From the NCBI GenBank assembly GCA_021804505.1, contig JAJZHL010000056.1, forward strand, positions 1 through 6,573: a stretch of DNA of 6,573 nt. Reading direction: 5' to 3'. Shown in pieces: positions 6,128-6,573 of the stretch. Position 1 is the first letter of the stretch. Every line of letters starts with the position of its first letter. The stretch is from Pseudomonadota bacterium (lineage in GTDB: Bacteria > Pseudomonadota > Alphaproteobacteria > Rickettsiales > Rickettsiaceae). Both the position numbers and the translations under genes were made by a program. The notes beneath the pieces were generated by a model. That model did no database searches and was not told the DNA's origin. It saw only the letters and a program-made list of their open reading frames with translations.

Positions 6128-6373
6128 TCAGACAATATTTACTAGCTTGTAAGTGCCTTTGCTTGCAAATTGTACCTTACCTGCAACTAAAGCAAATATA
6201 GTATGATCTTTCCCAAGACCAACATTTTTTCCTGGATGGATTTTTGTACCGCGTTGTCTAACAATAATATTGCCAGCTATAACACTTTGTCCATCTGATT
6301 TTTTTACACCTAATCTACGGCCGGCCGAGTCCCTACCATTCCTGGAGCTACCGCCAGCCTTTTTGGTTGCCAT
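6128..6373 (-). CDS. rpmA: 50S ribosomal protein L27
   Basis: The 81-residue basic protein is L27 of the large ribosomal subunit, whose flexible N-terminus reaches the peptidyl-transferase centre and helps position tRNA. The conserved features are [16 protein letters not shown] (1-16), [29 protein letters not shown] (34-48) and [11 protein letters not shown] (52-62). There is no Firmicutes-type cleaved leader: the sequence starts directly at the mature N-terminus. The length is normal (usually 81-90). It follows rplU by 25 bases in the usual rplU-rpmA operon, with an AAGGG ribosome site upstream of the ATG. Confidence 0.97.
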   Translation of the reverse strand: MATKKAGGSSRNGRDSAGRRLGVKKSDGQSVIAGNIIVRQRGTKIHPGKNVGLGKDHTIFALVAGKVQFASKGTYKLVNIV

Positions 6374-6398
6374 CTTATAATACCCTTAACTTAATCAA

Positions 6399-6573
6399 TT
6401 ATTTTTTTGTAATATCTAGTATTTTTAATTCAGTCAATTCTTGCTTATGTCCAGCCTTACGACGATAATTTTGGCGGCGCTTTTTCTTGAAAACTATCAC
6501 CTTGTTGTCACGAAATTGGTTCGTGATCTCTGCGGTTACAACAGCACCTTTGACTGAATTAAAAATACTAGAT
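6399..6573 (-). CDS. rplU: 50S ribosomal protein L21, C-terminal part
   Basis: The 58 codons at the right edge encode the C-terminal half of L21, a 23S rRNA-binding protein of the large subunit. [20 protein letters not shown] is followed by [20 protein letters not shown] and [10 protein letters not shown], matching the family's GAxVTAxV and KRRxNYRxxxGHRQ motifs. The stop is TAA at 6399-6401. The first visible residues, SSIFNSV, do not fit L21, which normally reads like FIGTPIV at this point. The DNA there (6550-6573) is an exact inverted copy of the gene's own 3' end, so the last 19-24 bases are probably a chimeric junction and the real rplU continues differently. The 5' half lies outside the window. 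rplU heads the rplU-rpmA operon. Confidence 0.93.
   Translation of the reverse strand, partial: SSIFNSVKGAVVTAEITNQFRDNKVIVFKKKRRQNYRRKAGHKQELTELKILDITKK
6414..6437. repeat. left arm of 24-bp perfect inverted repeat
   Basis: This segment, encoding LTELKILD near the end of L21 on the minus strand, is the exact reverse complement of 6550-6573. The arms are separated by 112 bases. The repeat could extend beyond the window edge. Confidence 0.9.
6550..6573. repeat. right arm of 24-bp inverted repeat at the window edge
   Basis: The final 24 bases equal the reverse complement of 6414-6437 with no mismatch. The inner boundary has five bases (TTGAC) that can belong both to native rplU (Val-Lys codons on the minus strand) and to the copied arm, as expected for a microhomology fold-back junction. 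Confidence 0.9.

Noticed and set aside
1..6573. tRNA, rRNA or riboswitch in the intergenic regions
   Set aside because: No cloverleaf, rRNA-like or known riboswitch core could be recognised by eye in any gap.

Overview
The window looks like AT-rich chromosomal DNA from an obligate intracellular alphaproteobacterium of the order Rickettsiales, most likely family Rickettsiaceae (a Rickettsia or a relative such as the Megaira group). This rests on the Rickettsia-like rplU/rpmA pair, the small PgpA and PCu(A)C proteins, the palindromic intergenic repeats of the type common in Rickettsia, and the mix of intact housekeeping genes with decayed accessory genes. The genus assignment is inference from sequence feel, not from a search.

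Layout, left to right. Positions 1-815 are a decayed accessory segment. A possible minus-strand gene start runs off the left edge, followed by a plus-strand coiled-coil protein whose 5' end appears broken by a frameshift. After an intergenic stretch with a possible promoter comes an intact, divergent ClpP-type serine protease (1043-1651, +). It converges on a minus-strand pair: a periplasmic PCu(A)C copper chaperone (1727-2209) and phosphatidylglycerophosphatase A, pgpA (2278-2877). The pgpA gene has a good sigma70-like promoter at 2908-2936.

Positions 3058-4663 hold the most interesting object: one formerly continuous gene of about 535 codons, now in five reading-frame segments separated by four small indels. 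The reconstructed protein carries the same ~45-residue domain near both ends and a Q-x4-C motif (QLTGNC) in the middle that could be the active site of a cysteine-protease-like effector. Converging on it is an intact aspartokinase gene, lysC (4682-5896, -), which feeds diaminopimelate and hence peptidoglycan synthesis.

Between lysC and the ribosomal genes (5951-6097) lies a cluster of palindromic repeat units. Then come rpmA (L27, 6128-6373, -) and the 3' part of rplU (L21, 6399-6573, -), an operon transcribed leftward. The last 24 bases of the window are an exact reverse complement of the 3' end of rplU at 6414-6437, and they replace what should be internal rplU sequence. This looks like a fold-back or chimeric junction at a contig end, so the final ~20-24 bases should not be trusted as native rplU.

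The intact genes serve core functions: translation, DAP/peptidoglycan synthesis, phospholipid synthesis, cytochrome oxidase copper loading and proteolysis. The plus-strand accessory genes at 185-815 and 3058-4663 are eroding, as expected in a reduced genome.
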